Of a DNA stretch of 44,118 nucleotides, positions 36,748-44,118 are shown piece after piece. The stretch is from a virus. The first letter of the stretch is position 1, and every line of letters begins with the position of its first letter. Both the position numbers and the translations under genes were made by a program. The stretch covers positions 1 to 44,118 of the IMG/VR virus record IMGVR_UViG_3300020394_000014; one strand, given 5' to 3'. The notes under the pieces are model-generated. The model was not told where the DNA came from. It made no database searches and saw only the letters and a program-made list of their open reading frames with translations.

Positions 36748-38520
36748 TTATTTTTTAGAAGCTAACCCACTTTGCTTCATCTGTTTAGCAAGTTTATCTT
36801 TTTTTATTAAGCCACCTTCAGCAACCATTGCTTCACCTGTAGATGTCTCATAACCTGCACCACCGAAATCTGTGCCACTTGGACCTGAATCAAATGCAGA
36901 TTGTACACCGCTTTCGCCGCTCTCACCACTATCAAATCCACCAAATATATTAGGTCCACCTGTTCTTGCTATTTGTTCTTGTGTTCTTTGTCTGGCAGCA
37001 TCTGCTCTTGCTTTTTGTTCTGCTTGCATTTCAGTGCGTAATTGAGATGCAGATTTTTTAGTACCGTCAGGATTAGTTGGGCTAATACCGTATGCACTAG
37101 CTGCTCGTGCTGCAGATTCACGTTCTGCCCTTTTCTCTGCGCCTTTTTCTTTTGCGGCTTCTTCTTGTTTTGTTTTTGTGTCTGATTTTTTAGCAGCTTC
37201 TTCTTCTTCTTTTACAGCCTTTTCCATAGCAGCAGGAATATCTATTGTTGTTAGTTGTGCTGTACTTTGACCTTTGTATTCTATTCCATATTGTTTAGCT
37301 AAATTTTCAGCCATTCTATTATCAACATCTTTACTATAACCATCTTTAGCATCTAAACCTTTTTGAACTTCAAACATTTGGTCAAGCATTTGCTGCCTAT
37401 CTGAACCAAATCTGTCTCCAATAATTTCATCATACAAATCTTGTGTCATAGCTATTGTTGTGCCAAACTTATCGGTAAGAGTTCTTTGGTCTTGATTTGT
37501 AAAACCAGTTACAGTATCTTTTATTCCAGCTACTATGCCAGTTGTAGGTCGTGTTTTACTGGATGCTGTGCCTGTTGCATATCTAGTAGTTCCTTTTACT
37601 TGACCGGGTTTAAAACTACTAACAGCCGTTTTACCTTCAGTTTTAACATTTTCTTTAGTGATAACCGTACCACCAAGATTTATAGTATTTTTACCTGCAA
37701 ATGGGTCTGATTGTTCATCACTTTCTTGTTGAGTAGAAGCAGGGGCAGTTGTTTGAGTAGTGGTAGTTTTTGCAGTATCTACTGCCTCACTCTTTAATTT
37801 AAAACCCTCTGGAATTGGGTAAATAGGATTACCATCTTTAAATGGTATTTGCATTTCTTGCCCAGCATCATTGACGTATGTTTTTAACTCATCATATCCA
37901 CCGGGAGATGGTTCAGCAATACCACCCATAAAGTCTGTAAACGAACCGGGTGTTTGTTGACCTAACATTGGCACAGCCTGTTGTTGCGGTGGTGTATAAG
38001 TTTGTGCTACTGGTTGACCTATTGTTGGTGCTGTGTAAGGAATATATCCTGTAGGAGCAGTAGCAAACTGAGAAGGTTGATAACCTTGAATACCTGTAAA
38101 TGTAGGTTGCTGAATAAATCCAGTTGGCTGCTGAACAAAACCACCCGTTTGAAATTCTAACACACCATCGTCTTCCATGTCAAGGTCTGACATGTCAAAA
38201 GGTACATCATCAGGAATAACTGCCTCATCAGAATTACCCATCTGACCCATCTTGTCCATCATTTCCAAACCACGTTTTGCTTCTTGTCGCATCTGCATTA
38301 GTTTTTCAAGACCTATATATCTTACAACATCTGCTGGAAATACAAACTCGCCCTCACTCAACTGAGCAGGAATATCATCACGAACTTCTTCTTGTGTAGA
38401 ACCTACAGGCACTTCGTTACCTGACTCTGGGTCAACTGTGCCGCCCTCTTGCATCAGGCCACCTTCGTCAAATGCACCCTCTACAGGTTCAAACAATTCC
38501 ATTTGTTTTTTCAATGCCAT
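36748..38520 (-). CDS. Virion-associated protein with LSEGEFVFPADVVRYIG motif (590 aa)
   Basis: Residues about 18-80 hold FDEGGLMQEGGTVDPESGNE, then RDDIPAQLSEGEFVFPADVV and RYIGLEKLMQMRQEA, a module that recurs in marine podovirus structural clusters and lacks a known role. The middle is Pro/Gln/Thr-rich (GFVQQPTGFIQQPTFTGIQG), probably disordered. A Glu/Lys coil lies near 430-510 and the C-terminus has a second VAEGGLIKK element. It lies between portal and scaffold; possible head plug, packaging or injected protein. Confidence 0.65.
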   Translation of the reverse strand: MALKKQMELFEPVEGAFDEGGLMQEGGTVDPESGNEVPVGSTQEEVRDDIPAQLSEGEFVFPADVVRYIGLEKLMQMRQEAKRGLEMMDKMGQMGNSDEAVIPDDVPFDMSDLDMEDDGVLEFQTGGFVQQPTGFIQQPTFTGIQGYQPSQFATAPTGYIPYTAPTIGQPVAQTYTPPQQQAVPMLGQQTPGSFTDFMGGIAEPSPGGYDELKTYVNDAGQEMQIPFKDGNPIYPIPEGFKLKSEAVDTAKTTTTQTTAPASTQQESDEQSDPFAGKNTINLGGTVITKENVKTEGKTAVSSFKPGQVKGTTRYATGTASSKTRPTTGIVAGIKDTVTGFTNQDQRTLTDKFGTTIAMTQDLYDEIIGDRFGSDRQQMLDQMFEVQKGLDAKDGYSKDVDNRMAENLAKQYGIEYKGQSTAQLTTIDIPAAMEKAVKEEEEAAKKSDTKTKQEEAAKEKGAEKRAERESAARAASAYGISPTNPDGTKKSASQLRTEMQAEQKARADAARQRTQEQIARTGGPNIFGGFDSGESGESGVQSAFDSGPSGTDFGGAGYETSTGEAMVAEGGLIKKDKLAKQMKQSGLASKK

Positions 38521-38722
38521 TTACTTCATCCCGCAAATATTTAAGTTTACGTAAAGCTGTGATAGCACCTTGCTGACGGTGCATCATTATTGTATCGTCT
38601 GATTGCTCTAGCACCTTTTGGTGCTGCTCAATAGCTAAGTCTATATAACTATTGAATGCTTCCCACTGGCGGTTGTTGCCCACCATCGGCTTGAGGCGGC
38701 TGAGTACCTGCTGCTTGTTCAT
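38489..38722 (-). CDS. Small helical protein overlapping portal 3' end (77 aa)
   Basis: ATG 38722 is preferred, with AAGGA about 10 bases upstream; GTG 38743 is an alternative. MNKQQVLSRLKPMVGNNRQW continues as charged helices (HRQQGAITALRKLKYLRDEV). The first 74 bases overlap the portal gene in another frame and the last 32 overlap the 590-aa gene. No family is recognised; such small helical proteins near portals can be head assembly factors. Confidence 0.58.
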   Translation of the reverse strand: MNKQQVLSRLKPMVGNNRQWEAFNSYIDLAIEQHQKVLEQSDDTIMMHRQQGAITALRKLKYLRDEVNGIEKTNGIV

Positions 38723-40781
38723 TTCCACTAAATCCTTGTTCACCCGGAACTGGTGCTTGACCAGTGCCTATGTTTCCACCACCAGCACCTGTTGGGTCAA
38801 GTGGCGCACCTGTTGCTTGAGGCTGCTGTTGTTCTGCTGGTGCTTGAAACTGTTTCATTATTTCTGCTTGCAGTGCAGCTTCACTCATATTGTTGGTTAC
38901 TTTATCGGGGTCAAGGTCCATTGACTTTGCAATTTCACTAATAACATATTGAAACTTTGCAAAGGGTGCAAGTGCTGGGTTACTTGCAATTTGTAAGAAC
39001 TGCATTAGTCTTTGGCTACGAACTTCGTTTGCCATTAGACTTTCTGTGCCACGTGCCTTTACTTCTAAGTCACCTTTTATTTCTGGGTCAAAATCAAACT
39101 GCATATTAAAACGGAAAAAACCTTCGCCCAATGGACGCAGTAAGTAATCATCTACGTTTTTAATAACAGTTTTAATACTACCACTAGCAGCATTCATCAG
39201 CATTGAAATGCCTGATGCTGTACGACCTACACCAGATACACCTGTCTGTCCATGTGCAAAACTAGGCATACCTGTTGACTCATCTGCAAGTTGACGTGCT
39301 TTGTCAAATAGCATCATGTTTTCTGATGATACATTTGGAAACTTCGTGCCAAAGATTGCTTGGCCCGGTGCGCCACCTTGTCTACGAAATACTTTGCCCG
39401 GATACAATGATAGGTCTTGACCGGGTACTAAATTAGTTTCATCTACTTCAACAAGCATGTTACCTGATAATACCGCATTGTCTACAGCCATACGCATAAA
39501 ACCATTCATCAGTGTTTGCGTATCGTCCATGTTTTCGGCAATGCCAACTCCAAAGAAACTATATGGGTTTAGTTCGTATGGAGCAGCACAGTACGGTATC
39601 TTAGCAGGTTTAAATGGATTAAGAACCATACGGATAAGTTTATTATTACAAATCCAAATGTTTGCTTGCAGTTCATCAAAGTCTTTTAACTCATCTGGTA
39701 TTTCAACATTTTGCTCTTCAAGCATTTCGGTATCAACCATGCCCCAATACTCAAGGACTTCAAAGCGGTCAATACCATGTTCTGGTGCATAGTCAGATAA
39801 GTCATCTTCCCAATACTTTTTATCGTAGTTTTCACCCATCTGAATACATTCATCAATAACTTGACCACGAAAGTATGGGCGTTTTTTTAACATACGCATT
39901 TGTGAACGAGACATTTTGTGACGTTCAATCACAAACTGTGCCTCATCCATATTGTTTGCATCTGGGTCTGGATAAAAGTTCCACACAGATACATGGTCTA
40001 CTTGTGGTACAGTTTTAAACATTGGGTCATAGTTGCCATCAGCATCCCAATTAGGATACTCTTTGTCTTTAGCAAACGGACCTTTCATTATACCCGTACC
40101 AAACAGTGCCATTTCAAATGAACTGCTACGCAGATTTTTATTTGCACCAGACTCTTCAAGTTGGTCATGTATTTTCTTCTGCATCTTTTTAGCTGCAATC
40201 ATTGCAGGGCTAAATTCAATAGCAGTGGGTGTTTTACCCGGACCTTCTCTCAGTTTATCTTGAACAGGTTCTAGTTTGTTTTGGAGGACACCGAGTTTTT
40301 CAGACAGCGTTTTAGCTGTTGCACCCGGTGGCAAATCTTGTCCATCTCCCCTAAAACCATACGGACTTGTAAGCGCAGTAGACGCCTGCATCTGTTCCGG
40401 CTCTTTTGGGTCAAAATGTACATCGGCAACTACTCCTTCAGGAAGTTCTGTAGGCTCAATAGAAAGAGGAAACTTATTATTAGCAAATAAAACATCAACG
40501 ATTTGACCATACGCAGCAAGCGTTTTAGTCTTGGTAACTTTAATGAAGACACGTGACTTTTCCGTTTCTGTAAACTGTACATCCGGGCCATATAAACCCC
40601 GATAGTTTCTGTAAGACTGCAGCCATCTTTCCTCATCTTGATAGCGATAGTCTTCGGCTCGTTTAAAACGCTCAATAATAAAAGGTATAATGTTAGATAC
40701 ATCTGCGTCAAAAGAAGTAGAATCTTCTGTATCTTCTAATGCAATAGCATCATCTTCAATCATGATGTCATCTTCATTCAT
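38649..40781 (-). CDS. Portal protein (710 aa, P22-like size)
   Basis: Acidic N-terminus (MNEDDIMIEDDAIALEDTED), then RAEDYRYQDEERWLQSYRNY and RGLYGPD, with the core DHVSVWNFYPDPDANNMDEA and QFVIERHKMSRSQM, typical of podovirus portals. The stem region shows GVGRTASGISMLMNAASGSI. The C-terminal ~70 residues are a Gln/Pro/Gly-rich tail, probably disordered. The protein would form the dodecameric DNA gate at the head vertex. It follows the large terminase gene, the standard order; AAGGAATAAAAGC precedes ATG 40781. Confidence 0.9.
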   Translation of the reverse strand: MNEDDIMIEDDAIALEDTEDSTSFDADVSNIIPFIIERFKRAEDYRYQDEERWLQSYRNYRGLYGPDVQFTETEKSRVFIKVTKTKTLAAYGQIVDVLFANNKFPLSIEPTELPEGVVADVHFDPKEPEQMQASTALTSPYGFRGDGQDLPPGATAKTLSEKLGVLQNKLEPVQDKLREGPGKTPTAIEFSPAMIAAKKMQKKIHDQLEESGANKNLRSSSFEMALFGTGIMKGPFAKDKEYPNWDADGNYDPMFKTVPQVDHVSVWNFYPDPDANNMDEAQFVIERHKMSRSQMRMLKKRPYFRGQVIDECIQMGENYDKKYWEDDLSDYAPEHGIDRFEVLEYWGMVDTEMLEEQNVEIPDELKDFDELQANIWICNNKLIRMVLNPFKPAKIPYCAAPYELNPYSFFGVGIAENMDDTQTLMNGFMRMAVDNAVLSGNMLVEVDETNLVPGQDLSLYPGKVFRRQGGAPGQAIFGTKFPNVSSENMMLFDKARQLADESTGMPSFAHGQTGVSGVGRTASGISMLMNAASGSIKTVIKNVDDYLLRPLGEGFFRFNMQFDFDPEIKGDLEVKARGTESLMANEVRSQRLMQFLQIASNPALAPFAKFQYVISEIAKSMDLDPDKVTNNMSEAALQAEIMKQFQAPAEQQQPQATGAPLDPTGAGGGNIGTGQAPVPGEQGFSGNEQAAGTQPPQADGGQQPPVGSIQ

Positions 40782-40792
40782 GCTTTTATTCC

Positions 40793-42352
40793 TTAGTATC
40801 CAAAGGTAGCATCTGCAACTCGCATACCGCCACCGGGCCTACCCATTGGGTCATAATCAAATATACTAAATCTTGGTCGTGACATTATACCATATCTCAA
40901 CGCATCGTACAAGTGGTCTTCTGCTTTTGTATCCACATCCTCTGGATTCTTTTTATCCAACGGAATGGATGGTAGCTGGGAGATAATGTTTGTGCAACTA
41001 TCAAAGAAAACAAGTCTAGGCTCCTCTGTAAATTCATCTACCTGCAACCGCCTGTGTATTTCGTTTTTACCTGCTACACGACTACCACGGCTGCGGTCTG
41101 ATGGTCTCCACCTACAACCTCTGCTTATCATCTGTTCCGCAAGAGATGGTCCAGTATCACCACGTTTGTGCCACAGAGAACTATCAAGAACACCGTACTT
41201 AATATTTCCATCACTGGCTTCTAACTCTAGTATCATGTCAGCTAAGTCAGTAGCTAGGACTTTTGACACATACAATTCCCTGTACACAATGATTTGCTCA
41301 GACGGTGCGACAGCGCACCATATAACACCACTGTAAGAACCATAGCCGTAATCACATGCTCTAAACTTAACCCAATTGCTAGGAATATTAAAAGGTTCAA
41401 TAACATGAATATTACGGTCAAACTCTGTGAACGCAGCACCTTCTTTAATATCCCAATCACCTTGGAGGAGTTGTCTTCGCTGCTGCTCTGGGAGCGACAG
41501 GAGCATAGCTTCGTAGTCACCTGCTTCAGCGAGATACGGGTTGTCAGATAATCTAGCAGGAATGAACCTACGTTTAAATAATGGTTTCCCAGCTTTGCTA
41601 TGCCCTGCTGGATATTTGAGAGTTTCACCTGTTTCAATATCTGTTGCATCGTATGCCTTGTTATATGGTGCTGGGTCAATAAACATTTTCTTTACCCAGT
41701 GATGACCTCTTCCACCGGGGTTTGTAGTTGCCCTCATAAAGATAGGCAAGTCAGGGGCAGTGGACCGTAGACGACTTCGCATGTAGTTCCATGCATATGG
41801 GCTTCCCCATTGGGTCAGTTCGTCAAAGCCTATCCAGCTAAAAGCCAGACCCTGATAGCGCAGGACATCTTCATCTCTATCGAGGTATGACATCCACAAC
41901 CTCGCTCCAGATGGCGCAGTCCACTGCATCTTTCTTTCTGACCACTTTATTCCGGGCCAGATTTTTGGATAGAGTTCTTGTGATTTAAATATTAGTTCAC
42001 GTAACTCTTCCGTAGTGTGTCGGAGCAGCAGACCACTAAACTGTGGATGCCCCATGTACCTTAAAGGGTCTGCAAGCATGGCATAAGATTTACCACCCCC
42101 TGCTGAACCACCGTATAGTACCTCACGTTCACTTGCTGCAAGAAAGTCAGTTTGAGGACCGGGGTTAGGTTTGAATAATACATTAGCGTGTTCTTCAACT
42201 GCTTCTGTTTCATACTCAATATCCTGTATTTCAACCTGCGGCTTTTGCTCCTGTTCTGGCCTTTTCGATTTCTTTCGCTTTGGAGATTGCCTTTTCCGCA
42301 TACTCTGCCCACTTGCGGAGGCTTGCAGCTTGGTTCTTACGCTGTCGCTCAT
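40793..42352 (-). CDS. terL: Terminase large subunit
   Basis: 519 aa. The ATPase has Walker A GGSAGGGKS (81-89) and Walker B FSWIGFDE (171-178). The C-terminal RNase H-like nuclease shows ACDYGYG (Asp334), YGVLDSS (Asp390) and AEDHLYDALRYG (Asp479). It packages DNA into the procapsid and cuts it. The first ~40 residues are basic and low-complexity, encoded in a 122-base overlap with the upstream gene. ATG 42301 would give a shorter protein that keeps all motifs; neither start has a strong ribosome-binding site. Confidence 0.92.
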   Translation of the reverse strand: MSDSVRTKLQASASGQSMRKRQSPKRKKSKRPEQEQKPQVEIQDIEYETEAVEEHANVLFKPNPGPQTDFLAASEREVLYGGSAGGGKSYAMLADPLRYMGHPQFSGLLLRHTTEELRELIFKSQELYPKIWPGIKWSERKMQWTAPSGARLWMSYLDRDEDVLRYQGLAFSWIGFDELTQWGSPYAWNYMRSRLRSTAPDLPIFMRATTNPGGRGHHWVKKMFIDPAPYNKAYDATDIETGETLKYPAGHSKAGKPLFKRRFIPARLSDNPYLAEAGDYEAMLLSLPEQQRRQLLQGDWDIKEGAAFTEFDRNIHVIEPFNIPSNWVKFRACDYGYGSYSGVIWCAVAPSEQIIVYRELYVSKVLATDLADMILELEASDGNIKYGVLDSSLWHKRGDTGPSLAEQMISRGCRWRPSDRSRGSRVAGKNEIHRRLQVDEFTEEPRLVFFDSCTNIISQLPSIPLDKKNPEDVDTKAEDHLYDALRYGIMSRPRFSIFDYDPMGRPGGGMRVADATFGY

Positions 42353-42638
42353 GTTGTAACCGCTTTCTTAATCCTACATGCGATATGTATCTACCGCTAT
42401 TTGTACTAAGCCAGTTAGCTACCTCACGATAGCTGTATTGATTTGTATACGCTCTGGCCTTTTCAAGCAAATCCAACTCAGTTGGAATGGGGTCAAGAAT
42501 GTCGGGGTCTTCTTCGTTTTGCTTGTAACCAAATGGTACAGTACGTGCAATGCGTGGTATCTGTACCCATTCGTTTTCTTCTTTAATATCTGTTGGCTGT
42601 GGTAACTTCCAACGTCCTGCTGTTCTAGTCATCGTCAC
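42231..42638 (-). CDS. Unknown protein between terminase subunits (135 aa)
   Basis: MTMTRTAGRWKLPQPTDIKE is followed by a possible DNA-binding helix-turn-helix region (ARAYTNQYSYREVANWLSTN, then RYISHVGLRKRL) and a long basic coil (AEYAEKAISKAKEIEKARTG). It overlaps TerS by 14 bases and TerL by 122. Position and basic character suggest a packaging or DNA-recognition helper; the function is not known. Confidence 0.6.
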   Translation of the reverse strand: MTMTRTAGRWKLPQPTDIKEENEWVQIPRIARTVPFGYKQNEEDPDILDPIPTELDLLEKARAYTNQYSYREVANWLSTNSGRYISHVGLRKRLQHERQRKNQAASLRKWAEYAEKAISKAKEIEKARTGAKAAG

Positions 42639-42999
42639 TTACTGGTGCTTTAGCTGGCATAAGCATAACACCACCTGCTGCTTCTACCTGCACCTTCTCT
42701 GTTTTAATTAAACCTGTGCGGTCAAGCAGTTCTTTAGCTGCTGACATCTTATCACGGATACCAAGTTCAGTCGGGTCATATAATGCGCCTGTCATAGCCA
42801 TAGCAGCTTTAGGTGCGTTACGTGCCATGTACATCTGCGTTGCTTCCAGTATCTCTTCTTTAAGACCTTTTACAATTGCAGTTGTAGCAGTAGACTCTGA
42901 ATACCCTGCCAGTTTCTTAGCGGCAACTACGTCACCGCCAGCCTCTTCAAAGAGGACTTCCAGAAACTTCTGTTGTCTTTCGTTTAGTTCTCTCGCCAT
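42625..42999 (-). CDS. terS: Terminase small subunit
   Basis: 124 aa, with NERQQKFLEVLFEEAGGDVV, AAKKLAGYSESTATT (helix-turn-helix) and later AAKELLDRTGLIKTEKVQ, the usual layout of small terminases that recognise phage DNA and regulate the large subunit. It begins in TAATG with the stop of a 59-aa gene. It lies two genes before TerL. Confidence 0.88.
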   Translation of the reverse strand: MARELNERQQKFLEVLFEEAGGDVVAAKKLAGYSESTATTAIVKGLKEEILEATQMYMARNAPKAAMAMTGALYDPTELGIRDKMSAAKELLDRTGLIKTEKVQVEAAGGVMLMPAKAPVSDDD

Positions 43000-43178
43000 T
43001 AGTTTGTAATACTCTTATATAATGATTTTGCTTTTTTAAATAATCCATCAGCATATCTAGCATGACCAAATTTATTTTTACTAGTAGATGAACCGTGATA
43101 TGTTTGACCGCTTCTTGAACCTGCTCTAAATATACCACCTTGACCTTGATACTTTGACTTGTAAGTTCTACCTGCCAT
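42999..43178 (-). CDS. Small basic protein (59 aa), unknown
   Basis: MAGRTYKSKYQGQGGIFRAG... is rich in Lys, Arg, Gly, Ser and Tyr, with hardly any acidic residues. It is probably nucleic-acid binding or virion-associated. It shares TAATG with the small terminase start. TAGGGGTT lies upstream of ATG 43178. Base composition and phase fit the neighbouring genes. No family is recognised. Confidence 0.6.
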   Translation of the reverse strand: MAGRTYKSKYQGQGGIFRAGSRSGQTYHGSSTSKNKFGHARYADGLFKKAKSLYKSITN

Positions 43179-43225
43179 TATTTTAACCCCTAATGCAAAA
43201 CCTATATTTTCTGATATAGATGATA

Positions 43226-43714
43226 TTATTTTAATTCTCCATGATGCATAGCATGTGCTAACTTATGGCTGCGTCCTTTTACCTGCACAGCCCAACGACT
43301 GTCTAGCATCTCACGTGATGCAGTGGGAAAGTCCCCTTCATGAACAGCAGCCCACATTTTTTTAAACTTACACAGTCTTGGCACACCCATATTAAATGCC
43401 ATGTCTACTAGTACAAGTTGACGTACAGCGTCTAAATCTGCCACGCAAGGGTGCGCTTTAAGCAGTTCTTCCTCGACTATCTGCACGTCATTCTCTAATA
43501 GATATGCAGCGTCACTTTCAGTAATACCATGCTCGTACACTGCTTCTATGTTTGGAAAGTCCAAAGCGTCAAGTTCTTCTTTAGTAATACCTCTATCTTC
43601 AAGGTTTCTGCCCACACCTATTGTGTCAATACCAAGTGTATCTTGATAGACCTCAAGGCGCAATCCTTCACTCTGAACAAGTTGTTTAATTAAATGTGTG
43701 CGAATATATTTCAT
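43226..43714 (-). CDS. Endolysin, T4-type lysozyme (GH24)
   Basis: 162 aa. The catalytic triad of T4 lysozyme is conserved in spacing: Glu16 (SEGLRL), Asp25 and Thr31 (DTIGVGRN), matching T4 Glu11-Asp20-Thr26. Helix-rich remainder with LVLVDMAFNMG typical of the family. It cuts the peptidoglycan glycan strands at lysis. No signal peptide or SAR-like span is visible, so it should need a holin; a two-span membrane protein gene overlaps its start (ATGA). Confidence 0.93.
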   Translation of the reverse strand: MKYIRTHLIKQLVQSEGLRLEVYQDTLGIDTIGVGRNLEDRGITKEELDALDFPNIEAVYEHGITESDAAYLLENDVQIVEEELLKAHPCVADLDAVRQLVLVDMAFNMGVPRLCKFKKMWAAVHEGDFPTASREMLDSRWAVQVKGRSHKLAHAMHHGELK

Positions 43715-43923
43715 TTACCGCCTCTGGATTCTCTTCCTAAGTATATGCCGTATACACCTGTCATGACACCCATTATAACGGATACGAACGCTGACTGCTG
43801 TGTTGTTGGGTCTTCAAGATTCATAAACCATTCCGCACAACGCCATGACATTGCAACAGAAGCAATCATAGTTAGCTTTGCTGTAACATTAAATTGCAGC
43901 CATCTTTTCCACCAATCAACCAT
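43711..43923 (-). CDS. Holin candidate (70 aa, two membrane spans)
   Basis: MVDWWKRWLQFNVTAKLTMI... has two hydrophobic segments (about 12-34 and 42-62) and a basic C-terminus (GRESRGGK), the topology of class II holins. It starts in TAATG with the 35-aa gene upstream and overlaps the lysozyme start by 4 bases. Next to endolysin it is the better of two holin candidates in the window. Confidence 0.68.
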   Translation of the reverse strand: MVDWWKRWLQFNVTAKLTMIASVAMSWRCAEWFMNLEDPTTQQSAFVSVIMGVMTGVYGIYLGRESRGGK

Positions 43924-44030
43924 TATTTACACAAGTCCTCATAGCGAAGTGTGTGTTGCCTGTGCTGAGACAAGTCACCCACGTGGTTGTAAGTAAACAT
44001 TTCTTTGAGTAGAGTTATTATATGTTTCAT
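43923..44030 (-). CDS. Tiny protein in lysis cluster (35 aa)
   Basis: MKHIITLLKEMFTYNHVGDL... is a short basic protein with an amphipathic N-terminal helix and no clear membrane span. It is joined by ATGA to the gene upstream and by TAATG to the holin candidate downstream, which supports it being translated. Function is unknown. Confidence 0.5.
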   Translation of the reverse strand: MKHIITLLKEMFTYNHVGDLSQHRQHTLRYEDLCK

Positions 44031-44116
44031 TTTTTACCAAAGAATTTTGTAGCTGAACGAACTCCAAAAGAAGCGGCAACGATAACTCCCAAGGAATATT
44101 GATACCATTCAGGCAT
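44027..44116 (-). CDS. Tiny membrane peptide (29 aa) at right edge
   Basis: MPEWYQYSLGVIVAASFGVR... has one hydrophobic stretch (about 5-19) and a basic end (KFFGKK). Its stop overlaps the next start as ATGA. The reading frame is complete in the window, but its upstream region is cut off, so the start is not certain. A lysis-related role is suggested only by its neighbours. Confidence 0.45.
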   Translation of the reverse strand: MPEWYQYSLGVIVAASFGVRSATKFFGKK

Positions 44117-44118
44117 CT

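Noticed and set aside
43197-43214. AT-rich inverted repeat CTATAT-CAGAAA-ATATAG after the lysozyme gene
   Set aside because: Six A-T/C-G pairs with only one G-C pair make a weak stem, and no T-run follows in the right place, so a terminator call is not justified.
1-44118. Search for tRNA genes, CRISPR arrays, insertion sequences, att sites and a repressor gene
   Set aside because: Reading by eye showed no cloverleaf with a GGTTCGAATCC-like arm in a gap, no regularly spaced repeats, no transposase and no recognisable repressor; a tRNA scan and host comparison could still find weak cases.

Overview
The window is a stretch of a tailed-phage genome (podovirus), densely packed and probably marine. 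The best single lineage marker is a family-A DNA polymerase with a DnaJ-type zinc-finger segment (CxxCxGxG ... CxxCxGxG) between its exonuclease and polymerase domains. That arrangement is known from the HMO-2011-like podoviruses of marine bacteria. A monomeric B12-dependent ribonucleotide reductase, T7-type endonuclease I, MazG and the marine-type fibre proteins fit the same picture. The host cannot be named from the sequence. I see no tRNA or rRNA gene, CRISPR array, insertion sequence or phage RNA polymerase gene inside the window.

Layout: two transcription blocks converge. Block 1 (+ strand, 7-13790) opens with a perfect consensus sigma-70 promoter at the left edge. It runs through five tiny early genes, a conserved phage protein, a DUF932 protein, a tyrosine recombinase, primase, DnaB-like helicase, DNA polymerase, an acidic-tailed putative ssDNA-binding protein (with its own promoter), a Cas4-like Fe-S nuclease, endonuclease I, a DUF3310 protein, class II ribonucleotide reductase, a PD-(D/E)XK-like protein, MazG and two tiny membrane peptides. 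Block 2 (- strand, 44116 down to 13787) reads in order: small membrane genes, holin candidate, lysozyme, a 59-aa basic protein, small terminase, an unknown protein, large terminase, portal, two virion-associated unknowns, scaffold, major capsid protein (own promoter and a palindromic leader), decoration-like protein, a terminator, tail adaptor, tail nozzle, tail fibre, a second perfect sigma-70 promoter, a cassette of fibre genes alternating with small tail-assembly-chaperone-like genes, a 956-aa fibre containing a cupredoxin domain, a second holin-like peptide, and five internal-virion or associated proteins ending in a 1298-aa protein. The two blocks meet in a GC hairpin at 13781-13798 whose loop holds both stop codons.

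How it works together: with no RNA polymerase gene in view and four TTGACA-N16/17-TATAAT/C promoters, host RNA polymerase appears to read both blocks. Genes are tightly coupled by ATGA and TAATG overlaps. The replication block supplies priming, unwinding, synthesis, nucleotides (RNR, MazG) and recombination or host-DNA processing nucleases. The structural block is ordered lysis, packaging, head, tail, fibres, ejection proteins. The recombinase suggests possible temperate potential, but no repressor or attachment site was recognised.

Most interesting regions: the alternating fibre/chaperone cassette (21.9-29.3 kb) under its own perfect promoter; the cupredoxin domain with an intact type-1 copper ligand set in the large fibre; the 30-bp palindrome at the start of the capsid mRNA; and the 715-aa virion protein with 11/22-residue repeats and a conserved CWVAREV-type C-terminal domain.
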